From Propionibacteriaceae bacterium (GTDB lineage: Bacteria > Actinomycetota > Actinomycetes > Propionibacteriales > Propionibacteriaceae): DNA of 15,235 nt. Below are positions 8,019-14,480 of this stretch, piece by piece (position 1 is the first letter of the stretch; each line of letters begins with the position of its first letter). Position numbers and translations under genes: made by a program. Where the stretch lies: assembly GCA_009787035.1 (NCBI GenBank), contig WRGV01000005.1, positions 1-15,235 on the forward strand, written 5' to 3'. Below the pieces are notes generated by a model. That model was not told where the DNA came from and did no database searches. It was given only the letters and a program-made list of their open reading frames with translations.

Positions 8019-8755
8019 TCCGCGGCCTCGGCCAGGTGTAGCCGGACCCCCATCTGGTCCGGCTCGCCGACCGATCCCAGATCGGCGCGACAGCAGTGCG
8101 GCTGCTCCTGCGGCCACAGGTCGGTGACGCGTTGATGGGAGTGCAACTCCTGCAGCGAGCCGTTGACCATGCCCGCATGCAGCGTGCAGACGATCTGCGG
8201 CGCCTGCGCCGCCGACTGAGCGAACGGGCAGTTGTGCAGCAGCAGGTGCGGGGACGGGTCGTGGAACAGCTGCGGCGCGAACCACAGGGCGTCGAGCTTG
8301 TCGACGACGCGCCGGGCGATCTCGTCTTCATCGAAGATCTCGTCGGATGCCGTCCCGGCGGCCAGGAAGCGGCCCCATTCGGTGCCGATCTGGTACATCT
8401 GCGCGCCGACATCCGGATACTGCGCCGCGATCGCGGTGGTCAGGATCCCGGCCAGCAGCCGGTAGCCCTGCGCGCGCTCGTGCGTCTGGTTGGGCAGCGT
8501 GCCCGCGTAGAGGATGCGCCGACGCCCGGGCGCCTGGCGCGCCTCGGCCTCCCGCGTGGCCAGGCCCGCGTCCACCAACGATTCCAGGTGGAAACGAGCC
8601 GTGTTGATGTGCACGCCCACCATGTCGGCCACCTCGGCCACCGACAACGGCTCCTTGGCATCGCGGAGGATCTGAATGATGTGGGTGCGCCGTCCGCCAT
8701 GCTCGGTGCCGCCCGTGGTGCCGTCGAAACCGGGCACCGTTCCCCCTGTCGCCAC
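8015..8755 (-). CDS. Winged-helix transcriptional regulator, COG2345/SufR-like, with Cys cluster
   Basis: Residues 22-85 form an ArsR/DtxR-like winged helix: RTHIIQILRDAKEPLSVAEV, then a recognition-helix segment VGVHINTARFHLESLVDAGLA and a basic wing APGRRRILY. The C-terminal half carries conserved cysteines in HNCPF (Cys176), VCTLHAGM (Cys190) and PHCCRADL (Cys221, Cys222), as in COG2345 regulators, some of which (SufR) bind an iron-sulfur cluster. Cluster binding here is inference. The GTG at 8755 is preceded by a strong ribosome binding site, AGGAGGAGG, unlike most genes in the window. It is divergent from the ATPase gene, and the shared intergenic region holds repeated GTAACTTA words that could be its operator. 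No suf genes are visible, so the target may be the neighbour or an unseen locus. Confidence 0.82.
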   Translation of the reverse strand: MATGGTVPGFDGTTGGTEHGGRRTHIIQILRDAKEPLSVAEVADMVGVHINTARFHLESLVDAGLATREAEARQAPGRRRILYAGTLPNQTHERAQGYRLLAGILTTAIAAQYPDVGAQMYQIGTEWGRFLAAGTASDEIFDEDEIARRVVDKLDALWFAPQLFHDPSPHLLLHNCPFAQSAAQAPQIVCTLHAGMVNGSLQELHSHQRVTDLWPQEQPHCCRADLGSVGEPDQMGVRLHLAEAAD

Positions 8756-8844
8756 CGTTCCTCCTCCTGCGCCGACAACACCGCCAACGCTAGCCGCCTC
8801 CGGAAATCCCCCGACGCCGCCCCTTCAGCTGGGCGATCGGCACC

Positions 8845-8893
8845 TTAGGCTCAGGTAACTTAGTCTTCTGTAACTTACTAAGTAGTGAGTTAC
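8845..8893. promoter_or_regulatory. Operator-like repeats between regulator and ATPase gene
   Basis: GTAACTTA occurs at 8855-8862 and 8870-8877 (15-bp spacing), and GTAACT (8870-8875) is mirrored by AGTTAC (8888-8893). ACTTACTAAGT (8873-8883) is itself a perfect palindrome around C8878. The cluster is AT-rich within GC-rich DNA and overlaps the presumed promoter of the ATPase gene, including TACAAT at 8891-8896. TTAGGCTCAGGTAACTTAG (8845-8863) matches the DtxR/IdeR iron-box consensus at 13 of 19 positions. Confidence 0.6.
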
Positions 8894-8902
8894 AATGCGA
8901 TG

Positions 8903-10060
8903 GTGGCACACAAACAGACCCCGCCAGATCCCCCGTTCGTGTTCGGACGCATCGCCGAAGGCGACTGCTTCGCCGACCGCGACGCCGAACGCGCCCGCCT
9001 GGACGCCAACTTCGCGCAGCTGACCAACACGATCATCGTGTCGCCCCGCCGCTGGGGCAAATCATCCCTTGTCGAACGCGTTTCGCAGGATCTGATCGCC
9101 GCCGCGTCGGACATTCACCTGTGCCAGATCGATCTGTTCACCGTGCGCACCGAAGCCGACTTCTACGCCCACCTCGCCCAGGCCGTCCTGGAAGCCACGC
9201 TGACGAAGTGGGACGAATGGGTGGATGCCGTCCAGACGTTCATGTCCCACCTGCGTCCGAGCGTCTCGATCAGCGCGGACCCGGGCCCTGACATCCGCCT
9301 CAACCTCGACTGGCACACCGCCGAACAGAACCCGGACGACGTCCTCGACCTGGCCGAGAACATCGCAGCCAGCCGCGGCCTGCGCCTGGTGGTGTGCATC
9401 GATGAGTTCCAGGCGATCGCCGGTTTCACCGACACGCAGGCGTTCCAGCGCAAGCTCCGCGCGCACTGGCAGCGGCACCAGCACGTCTGCTACTGCCTGT
9501 ACGGCAGCAAGCGCCACATGCTGCTCGACATCTTCGCCAACCCGGAGCAGCCGTTCTACCGCTTCGGCGACATCCTGGCGCTGGACAAGATCGCCAACCC
9601 CACCTGGGGAGACTTCATCGCCGGCCGCTTCGCCGCCACGGGCAAGTCGATCACGCCCGAGCTCGGCCGCACGCTCGCCGCCGCCGTCGACAACCATCCC
9701 TACTACGTGCAGCAGCTGGCGCAGCAGGCCTGGTTGCGCACGACGCTGGTCTGTCGGCCCGAGCTCGTGGACGCCGCGCTGGCCGACCTGACCGATCAGC
9801 TGGGCCTGCTCTTCACCGGCCTGGCCGAGTCGTTGACCCGGCGCCAGCTGGGTTTCCTGCAGGCGGTGCTGGACGGACAGCCCGCGCTCAGCTCACAGGC
9901 CACCTTGAGGGCCTACGACCTGGGCACGTCGGCAAATGTGGGACGAATCCGCGACGCCCTGGTCAACCGCGAGATCATCGATGTCGAGGGCGGTCAGATC
10001 CAGATCCTCGACCCGGTCTTCGCGCACTGGCTGCGCACGGCGTACTTCACCCAGCGGTGA
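8903..10060 (+). CDS. ATPase_2-type (archaeal ATPase-like, COG1672) P-loop ATPase
   Basis: Numbered from GTG 8903 (385 residues), the protein starts with an FVFGRIAEGDCFADRDAER segment typical of this family, where the domain begins with a 'region re-entry' Asp-Arg pair. Walker A is the family variant SPRRWGKSSLVE (47-58), with GKS. Walker B is LVVCIDEFQAI (162-172), and a sensor-like LYGSKRHML follows at about 199-207. The C-terminal 75 residues look like a winged helix (LTRRQLGFLQAVLDGQ, then VGRIRDALVNREII). Family members are STAND-like ATPases of poorly known function, often accessory genes. TACAAT (8891-8896) followed by 6 nt favours GTG 8903 as a leaderless start; ATG 8900 and GTG 8885 are in frame and possible. 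The 3' end overlaps the convergent hydrolase gene by 14 nt. Confidence 0.85.
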   Translation: MAHKQTPPDPPFVFGRIAEGDCFADRDAERARLDANFAQLTNTIIVSPRRWGKSSLVERVSQDLIAAASDIHLCQIDLFTVRTEADFYAHLAQAVLEATLTKWDEWVDAVQTFMSHLRPSVSISADPGPDIRLNLDWHTAEQNPDDVLDLAENIAASRGLRLVVCIDEFQAIAGFTDTQAFQRKLRAHWQRHQHVCYCLYGSKRHMLLDIFANPEQPFYRFGDILALDKIANPTWGDFIAGRFAATGKSITPELGRTLAAAVDNHPYYVQQLAQQAWLRTTLVCRPELVDAALADLTDQLGLLFTGLAESLTRRQLGFLQAVLDGQPALSSQATLRAYDLGTSANVGRIRDALVNREIIDVEGGQIQILDPVFAHWLRTAYFTQR

Positions 10061-10799
10061 CGTCCAGGCCGGCGTAGATCGAAAACTCGCGCCGGTCGAG
10101 CAGCGCCTGGGCCGCGGCCTGCGCGGCCTGGATGCTGTGCGCCACCGCCATGGACGTGCCCTTGGCCCCGGGCAGCCGGACGCGGGTGCCGAAGGCGCTG
10201 GGCAACCAGGGACGCCGCTGCGCCTTGGTCAGCGGGTCGGTGCTCAGCTCGTAGGCCAGCACGCGTGCCCGGGCACGCGGATCCTGCGCATCTCCAGCAA
10301 AGTGCGTCGCGGCCCGTGGCAGGCCCGCCGCGTTGAGCGTCACCGCCGCACGGCCCGTGGCCAGGCTGGCCTCCGCGGCCAGGCGGCCGCCCAGCGAATG
10401 CCCCGTGAAGACGACGGACGCCTGCGCGTAGTCGTCCACCGCGCGCCGGGCCAGCTCGACGGCCTGGACATCCTGCGACGTGACGGCCGTCACGCCCCGC
10501 ACGGCGACGCCCCAGTCGGCCCGGCTCGCCATGTCCGTGCCGCCGAAGCTGACCACGATCTGCCCCTGCGGCCCGCGGTAGACCCCGGCCCGGAACCCCG
10601 TCCTGGCATCGGCGGCCTCATCGATCTGCCAGTACGGCGGGGCCGGATCGGTGCCCAGGTACACGCACAGCATCAGGTCGGCGTAGCCCAGGAACTCGCG
10701 CAGACGCACCTCGTCCGGCGACGCCGCCGGGGGCACGGGCCAGCCCATGGGTGAGGCGGCTACCTCTGCAAGACTGCGTGGGGCGAACACATCTGGCAT
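10047..10799 (-). CDS. Lipase-like alpha/beta hydrolase (class 3 lipase / DUF2974-like)
   Basis: A 250-residue serine hydrolase. The nucleophile elbow is FTGHSLGG (131-138) with Ser135, preceded by IVVSFGGTDMASRADW (81-96), which resembles the oxyanion-hole strand of class 3 lipases. Asp188 in ELSTDPLT and His221 in VAHSIQ complete a plausible triad. No signal peptide or membrane helix is visible, so the enzyme may act in the cytosol; its substrate is unknown. The ATG at 10799 is chosen because TACGCT lies 7 nt upstream on the same strand; AAGGA is present but only 1 nt away. Longer starts (ATG 10817, TTG 10829) are in frame. A degraded copy of the same gene lies directly upstream. The 3' end overlaps the convergent ATPase gene by 14 nt. 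Confidence 0.78.
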   Translation of the reverse strand: MPDVFAPRSLAEVAASPMGWPVPPAASPDEVRLREFLGYADLMLCVYLGTDPAPPYWQIDEAADARTGFRAGVYRGPQGQIVVSFGGTDMASRADWGVAVRGVTAVTSQDVQAVELARRAVDDYAQASVVFTGHSLGGRLAAEASLATGRAAVTLNAAGLPRAATHFAGDAQDPRARARVLAYELSTDPLTKAQRRPWLPSAFGTRVRLPGAKGTSMAVAHSIQAAQAAAQALLDRREFSIYAGLDVTAG

Positions 10800-10874
10800 G
10801 TCCTTCAGCGTAGGCATGCCACCTGTCAAGACGGAAGCCCGAGCGGCGATCCGATGTGCACGACCCGCGCCCCG

Positions 10875-11380
10875 TCAGGTGGCGGCACGCAGGCCCGCGT
10901 AGATCGACATGTCGCCTCTGTCAAGCAGCGCCTGGGCCGACACCTGCGCGACCACGATGGCGTGCGACCTCCACCAGGGCTTGCCCGGGTCGTGCGGGCC
11001 ACCGCCGCTGGCGAACAGGTGTGCCGCCAGGCAGACGCCCGCCGCGTTGAGCGTCACGGCCGGATGTCCCGTCGCGATGCTGGCCTCGGCCGCCAGGCGT
11101 CCGCCCAGCGAATGCCCCGTCATGAGGATGCCCGCCGACGGGTGCGCCGCGACGACGCGCCGGGCATGCAGCAGCGCCTCGACATCCTGCGGCGTCACCG
11201 AGGCCGCGCCGATCACGTCAGTGGCCCAGTCGGCCATACTCGTGGGCCCGGTGTCGGCGAACGCGACCACGATCCGTCCGTCCGGATCCTGAGAGACGCG
11301 CGCCTGGAAGCCCGTCATCGTGTCGTGCTTGCCGTCGATCTGCTTCTACGGCGCGGGCGGCGCGCAAAATCTGGGGGCAT
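10875..11380 (-). pseudogene. Decayed tandem duplicate of the lipase-like hydrolase
   Basis: An open frame of 147 codons (10875-11318) is clearly paralogous to the neighbouring hydrolase: shared blocks are TGFxA, GHSLGGRLAAEAS, ATGxxAVTLNAAG, SAQALLDR and SIYAGL. Reading upstream of its ATG, the frame continues as PPAP-stop-KQID, aligning with PAPPYWQID of the intact gene, so an in-frame TAG sits within the homologous region. Further upstream, ATGCCCCCAGATTTTGCG (start at 11380) resembles the true 5' end ATGCCAGATGTGTTCGCC of the intact copy, even sharing CTACGCyG before the ATG. About 45 codons between these landmarks are gone and the frame is broken. A second deletion of about 37 codons removes the region of the catalytic Asp. 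A short product from ATG 11318 is possible but would lack the N-terminal part. Confidence 0.75.
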
Positions 11381-11455
11381 GCGGCCGGCGTAGACGCATC
11401 ACCCGTCGGGATGCTGGGCGGGCCTCCCCCTGGCAGAAGTGACCGGTCAAGTCCC

Positions 11456-11545
11456 CGGGAATGGACTACTTCAGACCTCGGGAATTGACTAGTTCAACTC
11501 CCGGGAATTGACTAGTTCAAGGCCCGGGAATGGTATGGTTTGAGC
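11456..11545. repeat. Four 23-bp tandem repeats upstream of the DUF4143 ATPase
   Basis: CGGGAA recurs at 11456, 11479, 11502 and 11525, exactly 23 bp apart. Copies 2 and 3 both begin CGGGAATTGACTAGTTCAA and agree at 21 of 23 positions; copy 1 agrees with copy 2 at 17 and copy 4 at about 13. Each central copy holds an imperfect palindrome around CTAG (TTGAC...TTCAA). Copy 4 covers the -10 element and runs into the start codon. A fifth degenerate copy (GTGACCGGTCAAGTCCC, just before copy 1) may exist. The period is close to two helical turns, as for cooperative repressor binding. Confidence 0.85.
11534..11539 (+). promoter_or_regulatory. Putative leaderless -10 element of the DUF4143 ATPase gene
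   Basis: TATGGT lies within repeat copy 4 and ends 6 nt before the ATG at 11546. TTGACT in copy 3 (11508-11513) resembles a -35 hexamer but would give a 20-nt spacer. Protein bound to the repeats would block this promoter. Confidence 0.5.
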
Positions 11546-12811
11546 ATGGGGTATACATCACGCCTCGTGGATGCGACGCTGGATGAGTTGATGGCGGGGC
11601 TACCGGCCGTCGCCCTCGATGGCGCCAAGGGTGTCGGCAAGACCGCCACAGCGACCCGCCGCGCCGACACCGTCCTTTCCGCGGACCTGCCTGCGACACG
11701 GCTACGTCTGGAGAATGACCCGACGCTGGCCACCGTAGGCAGCGGGACAACGTTCATCGACGAATGGCAACTGGTGCCCGACCTGTGGAACGTGGTGCGC
11801 CGCGCGGTCGACGATGGCGCACCGCCCGGACGGTTCTTGCTCGCCGGTTCGGCCACGGCGCCGCCGACAGCGCGTCTGCACTCGGGCGCTGGACGCATCG
11901 TTCGCCTGCTTATGCGCCCCCTCTGTCTGCCCGAGCGAGGGCTTGCGACGCCCACCGTCTCGCTCGCCGGGCTGCTCAGCGACGTCCGTCCCGACATCGC
12001 GGGAGCCGCCGACCTGTCCACGCTCGACTACGTCCGCGAGATCCTGGCGTCCGGATTTCCCGGCATCCGTCCGCGTCCGCAGGCCGCGCGCGAGCACCTG
12101 CTGGCCAGCTACCTCGACCAGATCGTGGAACACGACATCCCCGAATTCGGCGGTACCGTACGGCGCCCAGTCGCGCTGCGCGGCTGGCTGGCTGCCTACG
12201 GCGCCGCGACGGGCACAGCTACCTCCTACGCGTCCATCCTGCGTGCCGCCACCCCCGGGGAAGAGACGAAGCCCGCACGCGACACCGCGATGGCCTACCG
12301 CGACCTGCTGCAGCGCCTGTGGATCCTCGACCCGCTGCCCGCCTGGCTTCCCGGTGGAACACACCTGACCCGCCTCATGCAGGGTCCCAAGCATCACCTC
12401 GTCGATCCGGCGCTGGCGGCCACGCTGGTCGGAGCGACCGAAACGTCCCTCATCCGCGGCGACGGGCCTGCACGCAGGGACGAAACCTTCCTCGGCTCGC
12501 TCTTCGAGTCGTTGGCCGTGCAGACCGTCCGCGTCCTCGCGGATCGCTGCCGGGCAAGGACGTACCACCTGCGCACCCAGGGCGGTGACCACGAGGTGGA
12601 CATCATCGTGGAACGCCCCGATCGACGCGTCGTCGCCTTCGAGGTCAAAACGTCCACGGCCGTGCGCCCGCACGACGTCATCCACCTGACGTGGCTCAAG
12701 CAACAAGCACCCGGCCAGGTGCTCGACTGTGTCGTGCTGAACATGGGCGACACGGCCTACCGCCGCAAGGACGGCATCGCCGTCGTCCCCTTGGCGCTGC
12801 TGGGACCCTAG
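11546..12811 (+). CDS. AAA ATPase with C-terminal DUF4143 / nuclease-like domain (COG1373)
   Basis: The 421-residue protein has an N-terminal P-loop domain with Walker A DGAKGVGKTAT (25-35), Walker B TTFIDEWQLVPDLW (68-81) and a sensor-like FLLAGSAT (97-104). The C-terminal half matches DUF4143: TFLGSLFESLAVQTVRVLA (314-332), then YHLRTQGGDHEVDIIVE (340-356) and VVAFEVKTS (362-370). The last two carry E350/D352 and E366/K368, arranged like a PD-(D/E)xK nuclease core. Such proteins are frequent accessory genes in bacteria and archaea; no function is established. No ribosome binding site precedes ATG 11546, and TATGGT 6 nt upstream suggests a leaderless transcript. Four 23-bp repeats cover its promoter. 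Its TAG stop shares the palindrome CTAG with the convergent small ORF. Confidence 0.9.
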   Translation: MGYTSRLVDATLDELMAGLPAVALDGAKGVGKTATATRRADTVLSADLPATRLRLENDPTLATVGSGTTFIDEWQLVPDLWNVVRRAVDDGAPPGRFLLAGSATAPPTARLHSGAGRIVRLLMRPLCLPERGLATPTVSLAGLLSDVRPDIAGAADLSTLDYVREILASGFPGIRPRPQAAREHLLASYLDQIVEHDIPEFGGTVRRPVALRGWLAAYGAATGTATSYASILRAATPGEETKPARDTAMAYRDLLQRLWILDPLPAWLPGGTHLTRLMQGPKHHLVDPALAATLVGATETSLIRGDGPARRDETFLGSLFESLAVQTVRVLADRCRARTYHLRTQGGDHEVDIIVERPDRRVVAFEVKTSTAVRPHDVIHLTWLKQQAPGQVLDCVVLNMGDTAYRRKDGIAVVPLALLGP

Positions 12812-13020
12812 GGGATCAGCACCAGGCGCATGATGGCCAAGCCGCCATTCACGGCCACGGGCGTGAAGCCGACACGCTCACACAAGGCGCAGCTCACCGC
12901 GGTGAGCATGTCCCATTCGGCGGGCGTGGCGATGAAGCTGAGGCAGTAGCAGTGTTGCCACTCCCGATGGTCGCGCAATGCCCGGTCATGGAGGTCCAGA
13001 TAGTCCGCGTGGTCGGCCAC
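12808..13020 (-). CDS. Small hypothetical protein, possibly frameshifted at the 5' end
   Basis: A 70-residue frame from a GTG at 13020, rich in GC3 codons, without recognisable family. It has three cysteines close together (CYC at 24-26 region, CALC) and a hydrophobic C-terminus GGLAIMRLVLIP. No ribosome binding site or -10 element suits the GTG. The frame stays open upstream of the GTG without a start codon and reads TASDWEIVPLT before a TAA. A GTG at 13061-13059 begins MRK in another frame; one extra base in the T4 run at 13053-13056 would join it to this frame, giving MRKTASDWEIVPLT plus the listed protein. So either a frameshift mutation, a sequencing error or a short real start is involved. 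Its stop overlaps that of the DUF4143 ATPase by 4 nt. Confidence 0.55.
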   Translation of the reverse strand: MADHADYLDLHDRALRDHREWQHCYCLSFIATPAEWDMLTAVSCALCERVGFTPVAVNGGLAIMRLVLIP

Positions 13021-13027
13021 CGTCAGC

Positions 13028-13102
13028 GGGACAATCTCCCAGTCAGATGCCGTTTTCGCACGTAATTAGGTCATCTCGGCAGACTAGCTGCGGATTTGTC
13101 CC
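13028..13102. repeat. Weak palindromic element, possibly related to the one in tilS
   Basis: GGGACAA (13028-13034) and TTGTCCC (13096-13102) are inverted and span 75 bp, against 76 bp for the corresponding GGGACAA/TTGTCCC in tilS. Inside, AGTC...TGCCG pairs with CGGCA...GACT. The 3' side shares the 11-mer TTTGTCCCACT with the tilS element. The interior sequence differs, so kinship is uncertain. Confidence 0.3.
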
Positions 13103-13124
13103 ACTCGACCAAGCACCTGCGAAA

Positions 13125-13138
13125 CCCCGCCCGCGGGG
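13125..13138 (-). terminator. Rho-independent-type terminator of the GH94-GH1 operon
   Basis: Just past the beta-glucosidase stop (13146), CCCCGC (13133-13138 read on the minus strand) pairs with GCGGGG (13125-13130) around a 2-nt GG loop, followed on the minus strand by TTTCG. This is a compact GC stem with a short T run, in the expected position. Confidence 0.65.
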
Positions 13139-13145
13139 CGCCACG

Positions 13146-14480
13146 TCACAAAGTACGGGTGGCCAGGAACTGTTGGAACCAGCGGCCGGAATCCTTCAGC
13201 GTACGGGCCTGGGTGTCGTAGTCGGTGCGGTACAGGCCGAAGCGCTTGGTGTACCCCCACGACCACTCGAAGTTGTCGAGCAGCGACCAGGCGTAGTAGC
13301 CCTTCACCGGCACGCCCTTGCCGAGCGCGTCGGCGACCGCGGCCAGGTGGCGCTGCAGGTAGTCGGTGCGGGCGGTGTCGTGCACCTGCCCGTCCGGGCT
13401 GACGACGTCGTCCCACGCCGAACCGTTCTCGCTGACCACCAGGTCCATCTCGGGGTAGCGCGCGTGCACGTCCACCAGCAGATCGGTGAGCCCCTGCGGG
13501 TCGACGTTCCAGCCCATGGCGGTCTTGGGGCCGTCCCCGCCCAGGAACTGCGCGTCGGCGGGGTTGTCGCCGTTCGCGCGCAGGTGCCAGGTCATGTAGT
13601 AGTTGAGCCCGACGAAGTCGATCGGCTGGTGGATGATCGCCAGGTCGCCGGCCCCGACGTAGTCGAACTGCGTGAACCGCGCGGCCGCCTGCACGGTCGC
13701 CGGATCGTAGCGTCCACGCAGCACCGGCTCGGTGAACAGGTCGTTGCTCAGCGCGCGCGCCGCCTGGCAGGCCGCCTCATCGACCGGGTCGTCGGTCGCC
13801 GGGTACAGCATCGACAGGTTCCACACCACCCCGCAGCGGGCGGACGCCGGCAGTTCGGCCCGCAGCGCCTGCACGCCCAGGCCATGGGCCAGGTTCAGGA
13901 AGTGCGCGGCGTGGATCGCCTCGCGCATGCTCTTGTGGCCGGGGGCGTGCTCGCCGTTGCCGTAGCCGAGGAACGCCGCACACCACGGCTCGTTGATCGT
14001 CATCCACTCGCTCACGCGGTCGCCCAGGTGGGCCGCCACGAGCCCCGCGTACTCGGCGAAGCGCTGCGCGGTGTCGCGGTTGAGCCATCCGCCCAGATCG
14101 GCCGCCCACTGCGGCAGATCCCAGTGGTACAGCGTCACGGCAGGCTTGATGCCGCGGGCGAGCAGGCCGTCCACCAGCCGGGAGTAGAAGTCGATGCCCG
14201 CCTGGTTGACGCCCGCGCCCGGGCCGGCCTGGATGCGCGGCCAGGCGATCGAGAAGCGGTACGCGTCGACGCCCAGATCGGCCAGCAGGTCGAGGTCGGA
14301 TTCCATGCGGTGGTAGTGGTCGCAGGCCACGTCGCCGGTCGAGCCGTCGGCGATGGCACCCGGCGTGTGTGCGAACGTGTCCCAGATGCTGGGCACCTTG
14401 CCGTCCTGCGTGGCGGCGCCCTCGATCTGGTACGACGCGGTGGCCGCGCCGAACGTGAAGTCAGCTGGGAATGTGGTCAT
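13146..14480 (-). CDS. GH1 family beta-glucosidase
   Basis: Retaining glycoside hydrolase that cleaves terminal beta-glucosyl (or related) residues from cellobiose and aryl or alkyl beta-glucosides. The 444-residue protein has the usual GH1 length and begins with the signature FTFGAATASYQIEGA (8-22). The acid/base is Glu164 in TINEPW (161-166), the nucleophile Glu351 in VVSENGSAW (348-356), and KGYYAWSLLDNFEWSWGY (393-410) carries the Trp and Glu of the glycone subsite. It lacks a signal peptide and so should act on imported sugars. No 6-phosphate-binding signature was evident, favouring beta-glucosidase over phospho-beta-glucosidase. ATG 14480 has GAGAGGA about 8 nt upstream; a frame opening at 14549 would add an unrelated N-terminus. 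It overlaps the end of the upstream GH94 gene by 20 nt, and a terminator follows. Confidence 0.96.
   Translation of the reverse strand: MTTFPADFTFGAATASYQIEGAATQDGKVPSIWDTFAHTPGAIADGSTGDVACDHYHRMESDLDLLADLGVDAYRFSIAWPRIQAGPGAGVNQAGIDFYSRLVDGLLARGIKPAVTLYHWDLPQWAADLGGWLNRDTAQRFAEYAGLVAAHLGDRVSEWMTINEPWCAAFLGYGNGEHAPGHKSMREAIHAAHFLNLAHGLGVQALRAELPASARCGVVWNLSMLYPATDDPVDEAACQAARALSNDLFTEPVLRGRYDPATVQAAARFTQFDYVGAGDLAIIHQPIDFVGLNYYMTWHLRANGDNPADAQFLGGDGPKTAMGWNVDPQGLTDLLVDVHARYPEMDLVVSENGSAWDDVVSPDGQVHDTARTDYLQRHLAAVADALGKGVPVKGYYAWSLLDNFEWSWGYTKRFGLYRTDYDTQARTLKDSGRWFQQFLATRTL

Noticed and set aside
10824..10829. TTGACA as -35 box of the hydrolase
   Set aside because: Only 11 nt separate it from TACGCT, too short for a normal spacer, and nothing resembling a -10 lies at 17 nt.
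11456..11545. CRISPR array
   Set aside because: The repeats are directly adjacent 23-bp units without unique spacers, lie at a promoter, and no cas gene is near.
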